From assembly GCA_033764055.1 (NCBI GenBank), contig JANRJI010000129.1, positions 1 through 64,000 on the forward strand: a stretch of 64,000 nt of DNA, given 5' to 3'. Source of the stretch: Ga0077555 sp033764055. Its GTDB lineage: Bacteria; Pseudomonadota; Alphaproteobacteria; Rhizobiales; Hyphomicrobiaceae. The notes under the pieces are model-generated. The model was given only the letters and a program-made list of their open reading frames with translations, ran no database searches and was not told where the DNA came from. Made by a program: the position numbers and the translations under genes. Of the stretch, positions 16,856 to 26,036 are shown piece by piece. Each line of letters starts with the position of its first letter. Within the stretch, counting starts at the first letter, position 1.

Positions 16856-18166
16856 ATGCCGAACAAGAAGAAGGCCAAGACGAACGGAAACGGTGCCGGC
16901 CGTGAGCATCCCGATGACGCCGTCGAGCTGCTGTCCGCACAGCAGGAGAGGGTCAGGAGTGCCGCCGAGGCGCTCGTCAACGCCAGCGACGACAAGGCGA
17001 GACGGACCGCACTCGAGCAACTCGCAACCCTGTGGACCCACTACTCCGACCTGGAGCACGAGGTCGCGTTCAAAGCGTACAGCGAGGCCGGTGTCGACGA
17101 GCAGGTTCTGGCCGAGGCCACGATCGGCCACGACCTCGTTGCCATCCTGATGGGAAACCTGCTGGGGCGACCGCCGGGCGACCCGGCGATGCGGGCTGGC
17201 GTCGCCGTGCTCGGCCGACTGCTCGAATGGCGTTCGGACGACACCGAGAAGACGACGACGCTGCAGGCCGCGGCCACCGAAGCAGGCGTGGACATGAAGG
17301 CGCTCGGCAAGAGGCTCCGAGACACAATCTCGAGCATCGAGCACGACGACGCCGAGCAGTCCGCCGTGCCCTATCCCAGGCTCCTGCGTGTTGCCCGGGC
17401 CACGGGCACATCGATGGAGGAGCGTATCCGTACCAGAGGCCGGGAGCGGGACCAACACAGCAGATACATAGCCCAGGACGACGATCGCCGCGCGATGCGC
17501 TCGCGCCAGGACGGCGACGACGAGCGCGGTCGCTCCTCGTGGTCCCGCGGTGCGTCGGCTCGCGGTCGCGACGACTACGGCGGCTTCACGGACGAGGACG
17601 AGGATCGCTCCTATTCGAGCCGTTCGCGGCGCGACGACGAAGAAGACCGTGGCCGGCGATCCGGCGGATGGTTCGGCGATCGCGAGGGCCACAGCCGTGC
17701 CGCCGGTAGGAGCTGGGACGAGCGTCGCTCGTCCGGTCGCTCTGACGACGAGCGCTCGTCTCGCTATCACGAAGACCGGAGGTCGTCATCGTCGCGTCGC
17801 GATGACGATGATGACGACCGCAGCCGGCTCACGCGGTATCGCCAGGACGACGACGAAGGGCCGGGGTGGCACGGTGACTCGGAAGGCCATGCCGAGGCCG
17901 CCCGCAAGGGTTGGGAGCATCGCCGGAGGGGCGACGACGACGATCAAGGCCCAGGACGCAGCTCGGCGCGATCACGGGACGAAGACGACGACCGGTACCG
18001 TGGCAGAAGCAGCGGCTGGTTCGGAGATCGCGAGGGGCATCGGCGCGCGGCAGAGCGCGGCTGGGACGAGCGCCGGATTTCCTCCCGGCAAGGCCCTGAC
18101 GAGCGATCGTCAATGCATTACGACGAGGACGACGACCGCCGGCCGTCACGCCGCCGGTACGATTGA
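16856..18166 (+). CDS. Hemerythrin-like HHE protein with C-terminal GWFGD repeats
   Basis: The 436-residue protein has an N-terminal helical domain (about 15-165) with His and Glu in HYSDLEHEVAFKAY and IGHDLVAILMG, typical of HHE cation-binding (hemerythrin-like) proteins. From about 190 it becomes a low-complexity region rich in Asp, Arg and Ser. Three copies of a GW[FH]GDxEGHxxAAxxxWxxRR unit are embedded there, beginning at residues 271, 337 and 387. Similar repeats occur in rhizobial stress-associated proteins. A role in metal, oxygen or desiccation stress is possible but unproven. Confidence 0.7.
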   Translation: MPNKKKAKTNGNGAGREHPDDAVELLSAQQERVRSAAEALVNASDDKARRTALEQLATLWTHYSDLEHEVAFKAYSEAGVDEQVLAEATIGHDLVAILMGNLLGRPPGDPAMRAGVAVLGRLLEWRSDDTEKTTTLQAAATEAGVDMKALGKRLRDTISSIEHDDAEQSAVPYPRLLRVARATGTSMEERIRTRGRERDQHSRYIAQDDDRRAMRSRQDGDDERGRSSWSRGASARGRDDYGGFTDEDEDRSYSSRSRRDDEEDRGRRSGGWFGDREGHSRAAGRSWDERRSSGRSDDERSSRYHEDRRSSSSRRDDDDDDRSRLTRYRQDDDEGPGWHGDSEGHAEAARKGWEHRRRGDDDDQGPGRSSARSRDEDDDRYRGRSSGWFGDREGHRRAAERGWDERRISSRQGPDERSSMHYDEDDDRRPSRRRYD

Positions 18167-18193
18167 CCCGAGGATCAGGACGATAATAACAGC

Positions 18194-18227
18194 AAGGACC
18201 CGGCACTTTCCCGGCGCCGGGTCCTTT
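18194..18227. terminator. Bidirectional intrinsic terminator
   Basis: AAGGACCCGGC (18194-18204) pairs perfectly with GCCGGGTCCTT (18216-18226), an 11-bp stem with an 11-nt loop. A short T-run follows on the plus strand and an A/T flank on the other. It lies between the convergent hemerythrin-like gene (stop 18166) and ychF (stop 18260) and can serve both. Confidence 0.85.
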
Positions 18228-18259
18228 GTCGTGCTGGAAGCCCCGTTGTCCGCCCGCCA

Positions 18260-19357
18260 TCAATTTGCGAAGCGGAAGTGCAGAACGTCGCCGTCGGCGA
18301 CCACATACTCCTTGCCTTCGAGCCGCATCTTGCCGGCCTCTCGGGCGCCACCCTCGCCGCCGAGGCGGACATAATCGTCGTAGGCGATGGTCTCGGCTCG
18401 GATGAAGCCCTTCTCGAAGTCACTGTGGATGACACCGGCCGCTTGCGGGGCCTTGGTGCCTTTGGTGATCGTCCACGCACGTGCCTCCTTCGGACCTACC
18501 GTGAAGTAGGTGACGAGGCCGAGCAGCCGATAGCCTTCGCGGATCAGTCGGTTGAGGCCCGGCTCATCGAGGCCGAGATCGGCGAGGAAAGCCTGCCGCT
18601 CGTCCTCCGGCAGGCCCGCGAGCTCTGCCTCGATCTTGGCGGAGATGACGACGGCGCCGGCGCCTTCGGCCTTCGCCCGCTCGAAAACCTTGTCGGAGAG
18701 TGCATTGCCGTTCGCTGCCGAGGCCTCGTCCACGTTGCACACGTAGAGCACGGGCTTGGCCGTCAAGAGCTGCAAGGCTCGGAAGGCCGGCTCCTCCTCG
18801 GGGGTGACGGCGGCGAGCCGCGCCGGCTTGCCCTCGCGCAGCAGCACCAGCGCCTTGTCCATCAGCGCGACCTGGGCCTTGGCGTCCTTGTCGCCGGACC
18901 TCGCCTTTTTCTCGATGTTGGCACGGCGCTTCTCGAGGCTGTCGAGGTCGGAGAGCATCAGCTCCGTCTCCACGGTCTCGGCGTCGGCAATCGGATCAAT
19001 CCGGTTCTCGACGTGCGTGATGTCGGTGTCCTCGAAGCAGCGCAGCACGTAGGCGACCGCGTCCACCTCACGGATGTGGCCGAGGAACTGGTTGCCGAGC
19101 CCCTCGCCCTTGGAGGCCCCGCGCACGAGGCCGGCGATGTCGACGAAGGTGAGCCGCGTCGGCAGAATTGTTGCCGACTTGCCGATCTCGGCGAGCCGGG
19201 TCAGGCGCTCGTCGGGCACGCCGACCTCGCCGACATTGGGCTCGATGGTGCAGAACGGATAGTTGGCCGCCTCAGCCGCCGCCGTCTGCGTCAGCGCGTT
19301 GAAGAGAGTCGATTTGCCGACATTGGGCAAGCCGACGATACCGCATTTGAAGCCCAT
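18260..19357 (-). CDS. ychF: Redox-regulated ATPase YchF
   Basis: The 365-residue Obg-family NTPase has the P-loop GLPNVGKS at 9-16, the switch segment LTFVDIAGLVRGASKGEGLGNQFL, and CNVDEAS in place of the NKxD guanine motif, which gives YchF its preference for ATP. A C-terminal TGS-like domain ends WTITKGTKAPQAAGVIHSDFEKGFIRAET...GKEYVVADGDVLHFRFAN. It binds ribosomes and modulates translation and oxidative-stress responses. It lies in the rplY-pth-ychF cluster common in alphaproteobacteria, with a TfoX-domain gene inserted. Confidence 0.95.
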   Translation of the reverse strand: MGFKCGIVGLPNVGKSTLFNALTQTAAAEAANYPFCTIEPNVGEVGVPDERLTRLAEIGKSATILPTRLTFVDIAGLVRGASKGEGLGNQFLGHIREVDAVAYVLRCFEDTDITHVENRIDPIADAETVETELMLSDLDSLEKRRANIEKKARSGDKDAKAQVALMDKALVLLREGKPARLAAVTPEEEPAFRALQLLTAKPVLYVCNVDEASAANGNALSDKVFERAKAEGAGAVVISAKIEAELAGLPEDERQAFLADLGLDEPGLNRLIREGYRLLGLVTYFTVGPKEARAWTITKGTKAPQAAGVIHSDFEKGFIRAETIAYDDYVRLGGEGGAREAGKMRLEGKEYVVADGDVLHFRFAN

Positions 19358-19368
19358 AATGGTCTTGC

Positions 19369-19704
19369 CTAGCCCTTGTTGTCTGTGCGCGCCGGCCGCC
19401 TCGACTGGGGCGCGGCGAGCGACGCGGCGATGTCCTGCACCGCCCGCCTCAGCTCGTCCTTCCGCCCTGGCTCCAGATCCCGCCAGTGCAAGTGGCGGAC
19501 CGCGCAGTCCAGGGCATACATGAAATTGAGCGTGGCCTGCCGGCCGAATTGAAATCGCAGGCGCCGATAGGCCTCGACCGGGCCCAACGCTCGCAGCGTC
19601 TCAGCGTCGTGCACGCCCACCTCGACGAGCATCCGCGCCGAAACCGGACCCAGGCCCGGCAGCGCCGAGAGCTGCCGCTCGCTGGAGGACCGCGCCTTCG
19701 CCAT
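19369..19704 (-). CDS. TfoX C-terminal domain protein
   Basis: The 111-residue protein carries the TfoX C-terminal helical domain (LSALPGLGPVSARMLVEVGVHDAETLRALGPVEAYRRLR...LNFMYALDCAVRHLHWRDL), a helix-hairpin-helix-like module. It lacks the N-terminal TfoX domain. Full-length TfoX/Sxy regulates competence in gammaproteobacteria; stand-alone copies have no known function. It sits between pth and ychF with short gaps (15 and 11 bp), so it is probably cotranscribed. Confidence 0.8.
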   Translation of the reverse strand: MAKARSSSERQLSALPGLGPVSARMLVEVGVHDAETLRALGPVEAYRRLRFQFGRQATLNFMYALDCAVRHLHWRDLEPGRKDELRRAVQDIAASLAAPQSRRPARTDNKG

Positions 19705-19719
19705 TCCAATCGCCCGCTT

Positions 19720-20478
19720 TCACTGCTCGCTCTTGTTCCGCGCACCCATCCACTTGCGCAAATTCTCGGCGAGCGCCGAGTGTCGTTTCGAGGCCCTCTC
19801 CCCTGCCGGATGGCCGCCCGAGCGCCGGGCTTGAGGGGAGACCTCCTCGGCCGGCCCTTCCCGTCGCGGACCGGCCGGCGTGGCCTTGGCCGGCGCCACC
19901 TTGGCGTCGTCATTGCCGAGCGCCAGGGCCACATCGGTCAGGAAACGCTCGTTCGAGCCCGTCACGAGCCTTGCGGCCGCGCCGGCGATGGCATCCAGCA
20001 GCGGCTCCAGCCATACCCGGTCGGCCTTGGCGAAGTCGTTCAGCACATAGTTGGCGACCTGGTCCTTGTGGCCCGGATGGCCGACGCCGATGCGCACGCG
20101 CACGTAATCATTGTCGAGGTGTGCGGAGATCGAGCGCAGGCCGTTGTGGCCCGCGTTCCCGCCGCCGGTCTTGACCTTCAGCTTGCCGGGAGCCAGGTCG
20201 ATCTCGTCGTAGAGCACGACGATGTCACCGATCGGCACCTTGTGGAAGCGGGCCGCCTCGCCGACAGCCCGCCCGCTCTCGTTCATGAAGGTGTCGGGCT
20301 TGAGCAACAGCACCTTCTCGCCGCCGATGGTTACCTCGGCGGCGTGCCCTTGGAACTTCCTCCGCCAGGGCTCGGCGTTGTGGGCAACGGCGATCCGGTC
20401 GACCGCCATGAACCCCACATTGTGCCGGTTTCGTGCGTATTTCGCCCCGGGGTTGCCGAGCCCGACAAAGAGCTTCAT
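19720..20478 (-). CDS. pth: Peptidyl-tRNA hydrolase
   Basis: This enzyme releases peptides from prematurely dropped peptidyl-tRNA. The 252-residue sequence has GLGNPGAKYARNRHNVGF, with Asn9 and catalytic His19. KPDTFMNESGRAVG, VLYDEIDLAPGKLKVKTGGGNAGHNGLRSI and GHPGHKDQVANYVLNDF follow in order. It is about 55 residues longer than the usual enzyme because of a basic, Ala/Pro/Arg-rich tail after residue 190. It lies 70 bp downstream of rplY. Confidence 0.95.
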   Translation of the reverse strand: MKLFVGLGNPGAKYARNRHNVGFMAVDRIAVAHNAEPWRRKFQGHAAEVTIGGEKVLLLKPDTFMNESGRAVGEAARFHKVPIGDIVVLYDEIDLAPGKLKVKTGGGNAGHNGLRSISAHLDNDYVRVRIGVGHPGHKDQVANYVLNDFAKADRVWLEPLLDAIAGAAARLVTGSNERFLTDVALALGNDDAKVAPAKATPAGPRREGPAEEVSPQARRSGGHPAGERASKRHSALAENLRKWMGARNKSEQ

Positions 20479-20548
20479 GAAATCCCCTCCCGAGGCGCGA
20501 CAGTGCGTGGCACGGTGCAGGCGTCCCGGTCGGAAGCCAAGCTATGAG

Positions 20549-21244
20549 CTACTTCTTGCCGCCCTTGGCCTCGGGCTTGGCCGCGGCGGCCGGAGCCGCC
20601 TTGGGATCCCCGCCAGCCGCCGGTGCGGCAGCGGCCTCGCCGCCACCAGCCGCCGTCTCGTCGGCCTCGCCCTTGGCCGATGCGCCGGCGATCGTGGCGA
20701 TCGTGAAATCACGGTCCTGGATCACGGGCCGCACGCCTTCCGGCAGCGTCACCGCAGAGATGTGGATCGATCGCCCAATCTCGAGCCCCTCGAGATTGAC
20801 CTCGAACGATTCCGGGATACGGTCGGCCGGCGTCCACACCTCGATCTCGCGGCGCACGATGTTCAGCACGCCACCGCGCTTCAATCCCGGCGAGAGCAGA
20901 TCGTTGATGAATCGAACCGGCACCCGCAGCTTCACGCGGCCGTCCGCACCGATGCGCTGGAAGTCGACGTGCACCGGCGTGTCACGCACGGGGTCGAGCT
21001 GAACGTCCCGCGGAATAGCCTTTGTCCTGGCGCCGGCCACGTCGATCTCGAACACGGTGGCCAGGAATCGGCCACGTGCGATCATCTTCGACAAATCGTT
21101 CTCGTCCAGGGCGATCGGCTGCTGGTCGGCCTTGTCGCCGCCATAGATGATGCCCGGCACGCGACCTTCGCGGCGCACGGCCCTGGCGCCGCTCTTGCCT
21201 CGCGACGGCCGCTCCACGGCCTGGATCACCTGAGTCTGCGACAT
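20549..21244 (-). CDS. rplY: 50S ribosomal protein L25/Ctc
   Basis: The 231-residue TL5/Ctc-type L25 binds 5S rRNA. The N-terminal L25 domain holds SRGKSGARAVRREGRVPGIIYGG and VHVDFQRI. The C-terminal Ctc domain holds PVRFINDLLSPGLKRGGVLNIVRREIEVW. An Ala-Gly-Glu-Lys-rich tail of about 40 residues completes it. It is the first gene of the rplY-pth-tfoX-like-ychF run, and a promoter is seen about 130 bp upstream. Confidence 0.95.
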   Translation of the reverse strand: MSQTQVIQAVERPSRGKSGARAVRREGRVPGIIYGGDKADQQPIALDENDLSKMIARGRFLATVFEIDVAGARTKAIPRDVQLDPVRDTPVHVDFQRIGADGRVKLRVPVRFINDLLSPGLKRGGVLNIVRREIEVWTPADRIPESFEVNLEGLEIGRSIHISAVTLPEGVRPVIQDRDFTIATIAGASAKGEADETAAGGGEAAAAPAAGGDPKAAPAAAAKPEAKGGKK

Positions 21245-21632
21245 GACGTATAGTCTCCGAAAAACGCCGATCGCCCCGGCCGCGATACGCGTGGGGCTCC
21301 CGAGCCTCCGAGCACCGGCGCCGCACTCGCGGCCGACCGATGCTCACCTGTCTCAAGCTGAGCTGCTGGGCGTCGTTATATAGCCGCCGCGACCCGCCGG
21401 CAACCCGAGCGTTAGCGGCTACCTCCAGGCCGACCTCTGGGTAAGCGATGGTGGGTGCCGGTGGTGCGTGCCCGTCCCTGGCTGGCGTCCGATGGAGGTT
21501 GCCTCACATCTCAATCCCCGGAGTATGGGAAGGCGCGGCAAGCGATTGCGGGGCGCCAGGGCGACGGCTTGCAGCTGGCGCCGCCACGAGTGCTGCGGGA
21601 GGACCGTCAACCACTGGTGGTTTTGGTCCGGC
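21245..21632. other. Noncoding leader of rplY and intergenic DNA
   Basis: The part nearest rplY is its 5' untranslated region and promoter (listed separately). The rest, up to the PilZ gene stop at 21633, shows no convincing gene, repeat or strong hairpin. Confidence 0.5.
21375..21403 (-). promoter_or_regulatory. Housekeeping-type promoter for rplY operon
   Basis: Read on the minus strand, TTGCCG (21398-21403) is followed after exactly 17 bp by TATAAC (21375-21380), 5 of 6 to the consensus -10. The predicted transcript has a leader of about 125 nt before the rplY ATG. Confidence 0.6.
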
Positions 21633-24143
21633 TCAGCTCGACAGCAGGCTCTTGGCGAGGCGGCCGACAGCCGTCTTCGGCTGGACGGCTTTGGCCGATG
21701 TTGCCTTCTCGAGAGCCGCCGCCGCGGCGCGGCCCGGCTTGCGAGGGGGAAGCTGCTGAGTTCGGAACTGCCCGGCGAATTGGACCCCGCACCGATTGCC
21801 CGCGATCCACACGATCAGGCAAGCCACCGTCGTGCGCTCCTGGGCGATATTGAAAGTCAGCGTCAACTGGTCCCCGACGACGATCCCGGAGATGCCGTCG
21901 CTGAATCTGCCTGACGAGAATTCGAGCTTGGCGCCGCTCGACGACCGGTCGCGGATCGTGCAGTGCAAGGCTTGGCCGAGATTTTCCGCCGTCAGGGTAG
22001 CGGCAAGTCGCGATTCGACACGCCTGTCGCGGCGCTTGTCTTTCGCTGCCCGGGACGCGGCAGCGGCGGTGACCAGCGGCACCTCGGCATGCGCACGGGT
22101 GACGGCACGTTGCGCTGGGCTCTCCTCGCCACGAGCTGGAGGCTCGGACCCGTCTGCGGCGGGGAGTCGGGGGACGGAGGGCTCCGCGGCTGACGCGGTC
22201 TGCTCGATAGCAAACTGGTCGATGGGGGCGAGCTGCAAGGCCTCGACGTCGGGTCCGGCAGGAAGGCCCGCGAGTGCGGCCGTGAGGCTGCCGCTCGCCT
22301 CCGGGGCCACCCCGGTCTCGAGTGTGCGGACCGCGGCGTCACGGCGAGTCGCGTGCTCGCGCTGCTCGGCCGCCTGACGGAGAACGGCAATCTGCCGCTG
22401 GGTCTCGGCCTCCATGCGGGCGGACTGCTCGCGGAGCGCCTCGGCCTCGCGCCGGTGTGCCAGCTCATGCTGCACGGCTGCCTCGCGCAGAACCGCGAGC
22501 TGATGCTCGGCCGCAGCGGCACGTTGCACAGCCTCCTCGCGCTCGGCCTCGGCTCGACGCCGCGCGGCCACCTCCTGCTCGCGTGCATGGGCCGAGAGCC
22601 GGCCGGCATGCTGCTGCTCCGCTACCTCCAGGCGCAAGTCGGCCAGCTTCCGCTCGGCATCGGCAGCGTCGCGTTCGGCCTCTTGCAGCCGCGTCTCGAG
22701 CCGGGCGAGCAGAGTGGCTTCCTCGCGCAGGCGCGCTTCGGCCTCGCGGCTTGTTTCCCGCTCTCGCTCCTCGGCCTGGTGACGCAGATCGCGGAGCTCG
22801 CCCTGCACGTCGTTCAGTCGCCGCTCAGCCTCGTCGCGCTGTGCTTCAGCTGCAAGCCGCGCCGCCTTCTCGCGTTGCGCGTCGAATCTCAACGTTTGTG
22901 CCAGCTCCCGCTGTGCCTCGAGCTCGAGCTGGATCACGTGTTCACGCTGCCGGGCCTGCGCTTCGCGCTCCGCTGCGTCCTCGGCGTGTGCCATTGTCGC
23001 CCGCAGAGTTGCGAGCTCGAGATGAGCCTCGCCCGCGAAATGGGCGGCATGCTCCAGCTCGGCCTCTGTTGCGAGGCGAGCGGCCTCCTCCCGTTGCCGG
23101 GCCTCTCTGTCCTGCTGTGCCAGCCGCTCCGCCTGCTCTACAGCCAAGCGCAGCGCCGTCAGCTCTATCTCTGCCTGCTCGTTCCGGCGCGCCGCGTCGT
23201 CGCGCTCCCGCTCGGCCATCGCCCGGGCCGCGTCGGCTCGCTGCCGTGCCTCGGCCGCCTCACGCATGGCGGTATCGAGCTGCTCGGCCGTCTCTCGCAG
23301 CTTGGCGATCTCAAGCTGCGCATCGGCCAGGCGGAGCATGGCCGCCTCTCTTTCGGCGTGAGCCGCCTGCCGCGTGGCTTCCAGCTGCTGCCTCGCCTCA
23401 GCATCGCGCCGCCCGGAGAGCGCGTGTCGCTCGGCGGCTTGCCGCAATGCCTGCAGCTCGCTATCGGCTTGCGCGAGGCGCTCCGCCATCTCGGCCCGCG
23501 CCGAATCGGCAGCTGCGCGGGCTGTCTCGGCACGATGCCCCGATTGCGCCTCGCGCTGTGCCGCGAGCTCGTGCTGCGTGAGCACTCGCCTCAAGGCCGC
23601 TAGCTCGTGCTCCGCTGCCACGGCACGCTGCCGAGCTTCCTCCCGTCCGGCCTCGGCCTCGCGCCGAGCCGCCTGCTCCCGCAGTGCCTCGACCTCGAGA
23701 CGGGCCGCGATCTCCCGCTGGTGCGTCGCCTCCCGGAGGGCGGCGAGCTCGCGCTGCGCGTCGTCGGCCCGGCGGGTCGCATCCCCGTGTTGGGCGTCGT
23801 TCAGGAAGCGGGTTGCTGTCTCGCGATCGAGCGTACCGCCGGACGGCGACGGGGCCGGCGTGCGCGGCTGCTCCGGCAGCCCCTGCCCAGACGGCAAGGC
23901 CTCGGCCGGATCGACGCCGTCGCCCGGCTCCTCGCGCCAGTCCTCGTGTGGGGCTTCCGTTTCGGCGTTCGCGAAGGTGGCCGGGGCCGCGGCAACGTCG
24001 GGCGAGGGCAGGTAGGACGTATCAATTTCGACCCGTGGGGCCTTCGGCGGCGCCGACCTGCGCACGCGCTCGGACGTCTCGACGACGGCATTGAGCCGCG
24101 ACGCGAGCCGAGCATCCTTCTTACGCCAGAACTTGGCACGCAC
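21633..24143 (-). CDS. Very long coiled-coil protein with C-terminal PilZ domain
   Basis: The 836-residue protein has three parts. A short basic N-terminus (MRAKFWRKKDARLASRL) leads to a Pro-rich linker to about 125. Then about 500 residues of nearly unbroken Ala/Glu/Arg/Gln coiled coil follow, with repeated REAEARREEAxR-type segments. A PilZ domain occupies about 701-795. It has KDKRRDRRVESR and IRDRSSSGAKLEF, which match the RxxxR and [DN]xSxxG c-di-GMP-binding motifs. No membrane helix is seen. It could be a cytoskeletal-like or scaffolding effector of c-di-GMP; function is inferred from the PilZ motif only. Confidence 0.75.
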   Translation of the reverse strand: MRAKFWRKKDARLASRLNAVVETSERVRRSAPPKAPRVEIDTSYLPSPDVAAAPATFANAETEAPHEDWREEPGDGVDPAEALPSGQGLPEQPRTPAPSPSGGTLDRETATRFLNDAQHGDATRRADDAQRELAALREATHQREIAARLEVEALREQAARREAEAGREEARQRAVAAEHELAALRRVLTQHELAAQREAQSGHRAETARAAADSARAEMAERLAQADSELQALRQAAERHALSGRRDAEARQQLEATRQAAHAEREAAMLRLADAQLEIAKLRETAEQLDTAMREAAEARQRADAARAMAERERDDAARRNEQAEIELTALRLAVEQAERLAQQDREARQREEAARLATEAELEHAAHFAGEAHLELATLRATMAHAEDAAEREAQARQREHVIQLELEAQRELAQTLRFDAQREKAARLAAEAQRDEAERRLNDVQGELRDLRHQAEERERETSREAEARLREEATLLARLETRLQEAERDAADAERKLADLRLEVAEQQHAGRLSAHAREQEVAARRRAEAEREEAVQRAAAAEHQLAVLREAAVQHELAHRREAEALREQSARMEAETQRQIAVLRQAAEQREHATRRDAAVRTLETGVAPEASGSLTAALAGLPAGPDVEALQLAPIDQFAIEQTASAAEPSVPRLPAADGSEPPARGEESPAQRAVTRAHAEVPLVTAAAASRAAKDKRRDRRVESRLAATLTAENLGQALHCTIRDRSSSGAKLEFSSGRFSDGISGIVVGDQLTLTFNIAQERTTVACLIVWIAGNRCGVQFAGQFRTQQLPPRKPGRAAAAALEKATSAKAVQPKTAVGRLAKSLLSS

Positions 24144-24312
24144 GAGACGGGCTCCTGATGGGCGAGTTGAGCTGCGCGAGCCCGTTGTGCCGGAAAAATG
24201 CTAACCTCTCGTCAATCGTCCGTAGTCGCGTCGAGCGGGCATCGGCTCGGCTGCAGCGAGGCGTCGTCTGGCTCCGGATGCAGTTGCCCTCCGTGCCAAA
24301 CAGGGGCGATCG

Positions 24313-25341
24313 TCAACCGCGGGATACCTTGACCTTGCGCAGCTCCGGCAGCAGCTCGTCGGAGATCAGCCGCATGCTCGGCAGCGACACCGAGGCCGGC
24401 ATGCCGGCCCAGTTGGTGCGCACGACGAGATGGCTGCAGCCGAGCTCGGACCAGTAGGGTCGGAGCTGCTCGAAGCACTCCTCCGGCGAGCCGATGATGA
24501 AGCGGCCCTCGGTCAATTGCTCGAACGAGCGCGAGAAATCGGCGTTGTCGGGCATCACCTTGTCCTGGCCCCACTTGGCGTAGTCCGCGTACTTGCCGCC
24601 GAGGTAGGGCGCTGCCATCTCGATCGCCGTGCGGCGGTCCTTGGCGCAGTAGACCTCCTTGAACACCGGCAGGTCAGCCGGGAACGGCTTGCCGCAAGCC
24701 TTCAACTCGTCGCGGTAGACGTCCATCATGCGCCTGAGCGATGCGAGTGTGGCGTGGGGGTTGATGAACCAGGCGTCCGAGAGGCGCGCGGCGCGACGCA
24801 CCGCCGGATCGTTGTTTGCGGCAATCCAGATCGGCGGTCGCGGCTGCTGGATCGGCCGGATGTTCATGACCACCTTGTCGAGCCGGCAGGTGGCATCCTC
24901 GTAGCTGACCGGCTTGCCGGTCCATAGTTGCTGCACGAGATCGAGATAGGTCTCAAAGCGCCGGACGCGCTCGCCTTTCGGCACGGCGAAGGCATCGAAC
25001 TCCATGTCGCGATAGCCAAGGCCGACGCCGAAGACGAAGTTGCCCCTGGCGATGATGTCGAGCGTGGCGATGGTCTCGGCGGTGTAGACCGGGTTGTGCA
25101 GATTGAGCAGCAGGATGCCGGTGCCGATAGTCATCTCGCCCGCCTCGGCGGCGAGCCGCGCCAGGAACGGCACGAGCTGAAGTTGCTTGTTGTTGCCCTC
25201 GTTGAGGTAGTGCTGGCCGGTGAGCAAGCTGTCCCAGCCCCGGTCACGCGCGTGATGCACCATGGCGATCTGGTCGCCGAGCGCCTGCACCATGTCCATG
25301 CCGACATGTTGCTGGTTGGTGATGAAGAGGCCGACTTTCAT
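24313..25341 (-). CDS. LLM-class flavin-dependent oxidoreductase
   Basis: The 342-residue luciferase-like enzyme begins MKVGLFITNQQHVG and has IGTGILLLNLHNPVYTAETIATLDIIARGNFVFGVGLGYRDMEF and later PRPPIWIAANNDPAVRRAARLSDAW, the FMN/F420-binding TIM barrel. It probably oxidises a small organic substrate with reduced flavin. ATG 25341 is chosen because the homology starts there. It is isolated from its neighbours, so no pathway is indicated. Confidence 0.85.
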   Translation of the reverse strand: MKVGLFITNQQHVGMDMVQALGDQIAMVHHARDRGWDSLLTGQHYLNEGNNKQLQLVPFLARLAAEAGEMTIGTGILLLNLHNPVYTAETIATLDIIARGNFVFGVGLGYRDMEFDAFAVPKGERVRRFETYLDLVQQLWTGKPVSYEDATCRLDKVVMNIRPIQQPRPPIWIAANNDPAVRRAARLSDAWFINPHATLASLRRMMDVYRDELKACGKPFPADLPVFKEVYCAKDRRTAIEMAAPYLGGKYADYAKWGQDKVMPDNADFSRSFEQLTEGRFIIGSPEECFEQLRPYWSELGCSHLVVRTNWAGMPASVSLPSMRLISDELLPELRKVKVSRG

Positions 25342-25679
25342 GGGAGAGCCCGTGGTGTGTGAGTGGGAACCGGGCGGACAGTAGGCGCGGCGGCAGAGGT
25401 GGGAAAGGGGTGAGCTTCGGTCGCGCGCTCGGCGCGACATCCAGCCGGGCTGCTCGGCACAGCGGGGCGAGCAGGGCTGAGGGTGCCATGACGTGTATGC
25501 CGCCGTCGCTCGGCATCGGCGCTCAAACAACAGTCCCTCGGTCCGACATGGACACCGGCTGGAGGTCTCATTGGGCAGTGGGGGAGGTGTCTGGCCGAGA
25601 CCTCGTGTGGCGCTCGTCCGTAGAAGTCGTGACGCGCCGTAGCGACCAATCTGAGCTCCTCAATCCCGCAGGGCGAAAT
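25342..25679. other. Intergenic, nothing recognised
   Basis: The 338 bp upstream of the LLM oxidoreductase hold no convincing gene, strong terminator or repeat. It presumably carries the promoter of the LLM gene and the 3' end signals of the DUF5368 operon. Confidence 0.4.
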
Positions 25680-26024
25680 TCACCCGCGCGAGATCAAGCC
25701 GAATGCCGCATAAGATGCGATCAGAGCCACAAAGGCCCCAGTAATCCAAATTCCCATTATTGCGACGGCATCGATCGGTCCTCCGACATCCGTCAGCCGG
25801 GAGCTCGTCACCGTCTGCACGAGCCAGACCGCGGCGAGACCGCCGGCGATGCCGATCAACTCGGCCAGGATGAGCCGGCGCGCCTGCAGCCGGCGCTCGC
25901 GCACCAGAACCAGGACAAACGCGAGCGCCACGGCCAGCGCGAGCGCCAGGAGTGCCCAGAACAGCCAGCGCCCGAACATCTCCTCGAACACCGCGACGAG
26001 AGTGGAGAAGGTCAGCTCCTTCAT
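25680..26024 (-). CDS. DUF5368 family membrane protein
   Basis: The 114-residue protein begins MKELTFSTLVAVFEEMFGRWLFWALLALALAV and has three hydrophobic helices (about 17-42, 50-68, 87-110), matching DUF5368. Its start is 12 bp after the stop of the sulfide:quinone-oxidoreductase-like gene, so the two form an operon. A membrane-partner role for the oxidoreductase is likely but inferred. Confidence 0.75.
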   Translation of the reverse strand: MKELTFSTLVAVFEEMFGRWLFWALLALALAVALAFVLVLVRERRLQARRLILAELIGIAGGLAAVWLVQTVTSSRLTDVGGPIDAVAIMGIWITGAFVALIASYAAFGLISRG

Positions 26025-26036
26025 GGTCGATCCTCC

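Noticed and set aside
17500..18100. CRISPR-like repetition in the Asp/Arg/Ser-rich region
   Set aside because: The repeats are coding, in frame and of variable spacing, and encode the GWFGD motif; there are no direct repeats of constant length.
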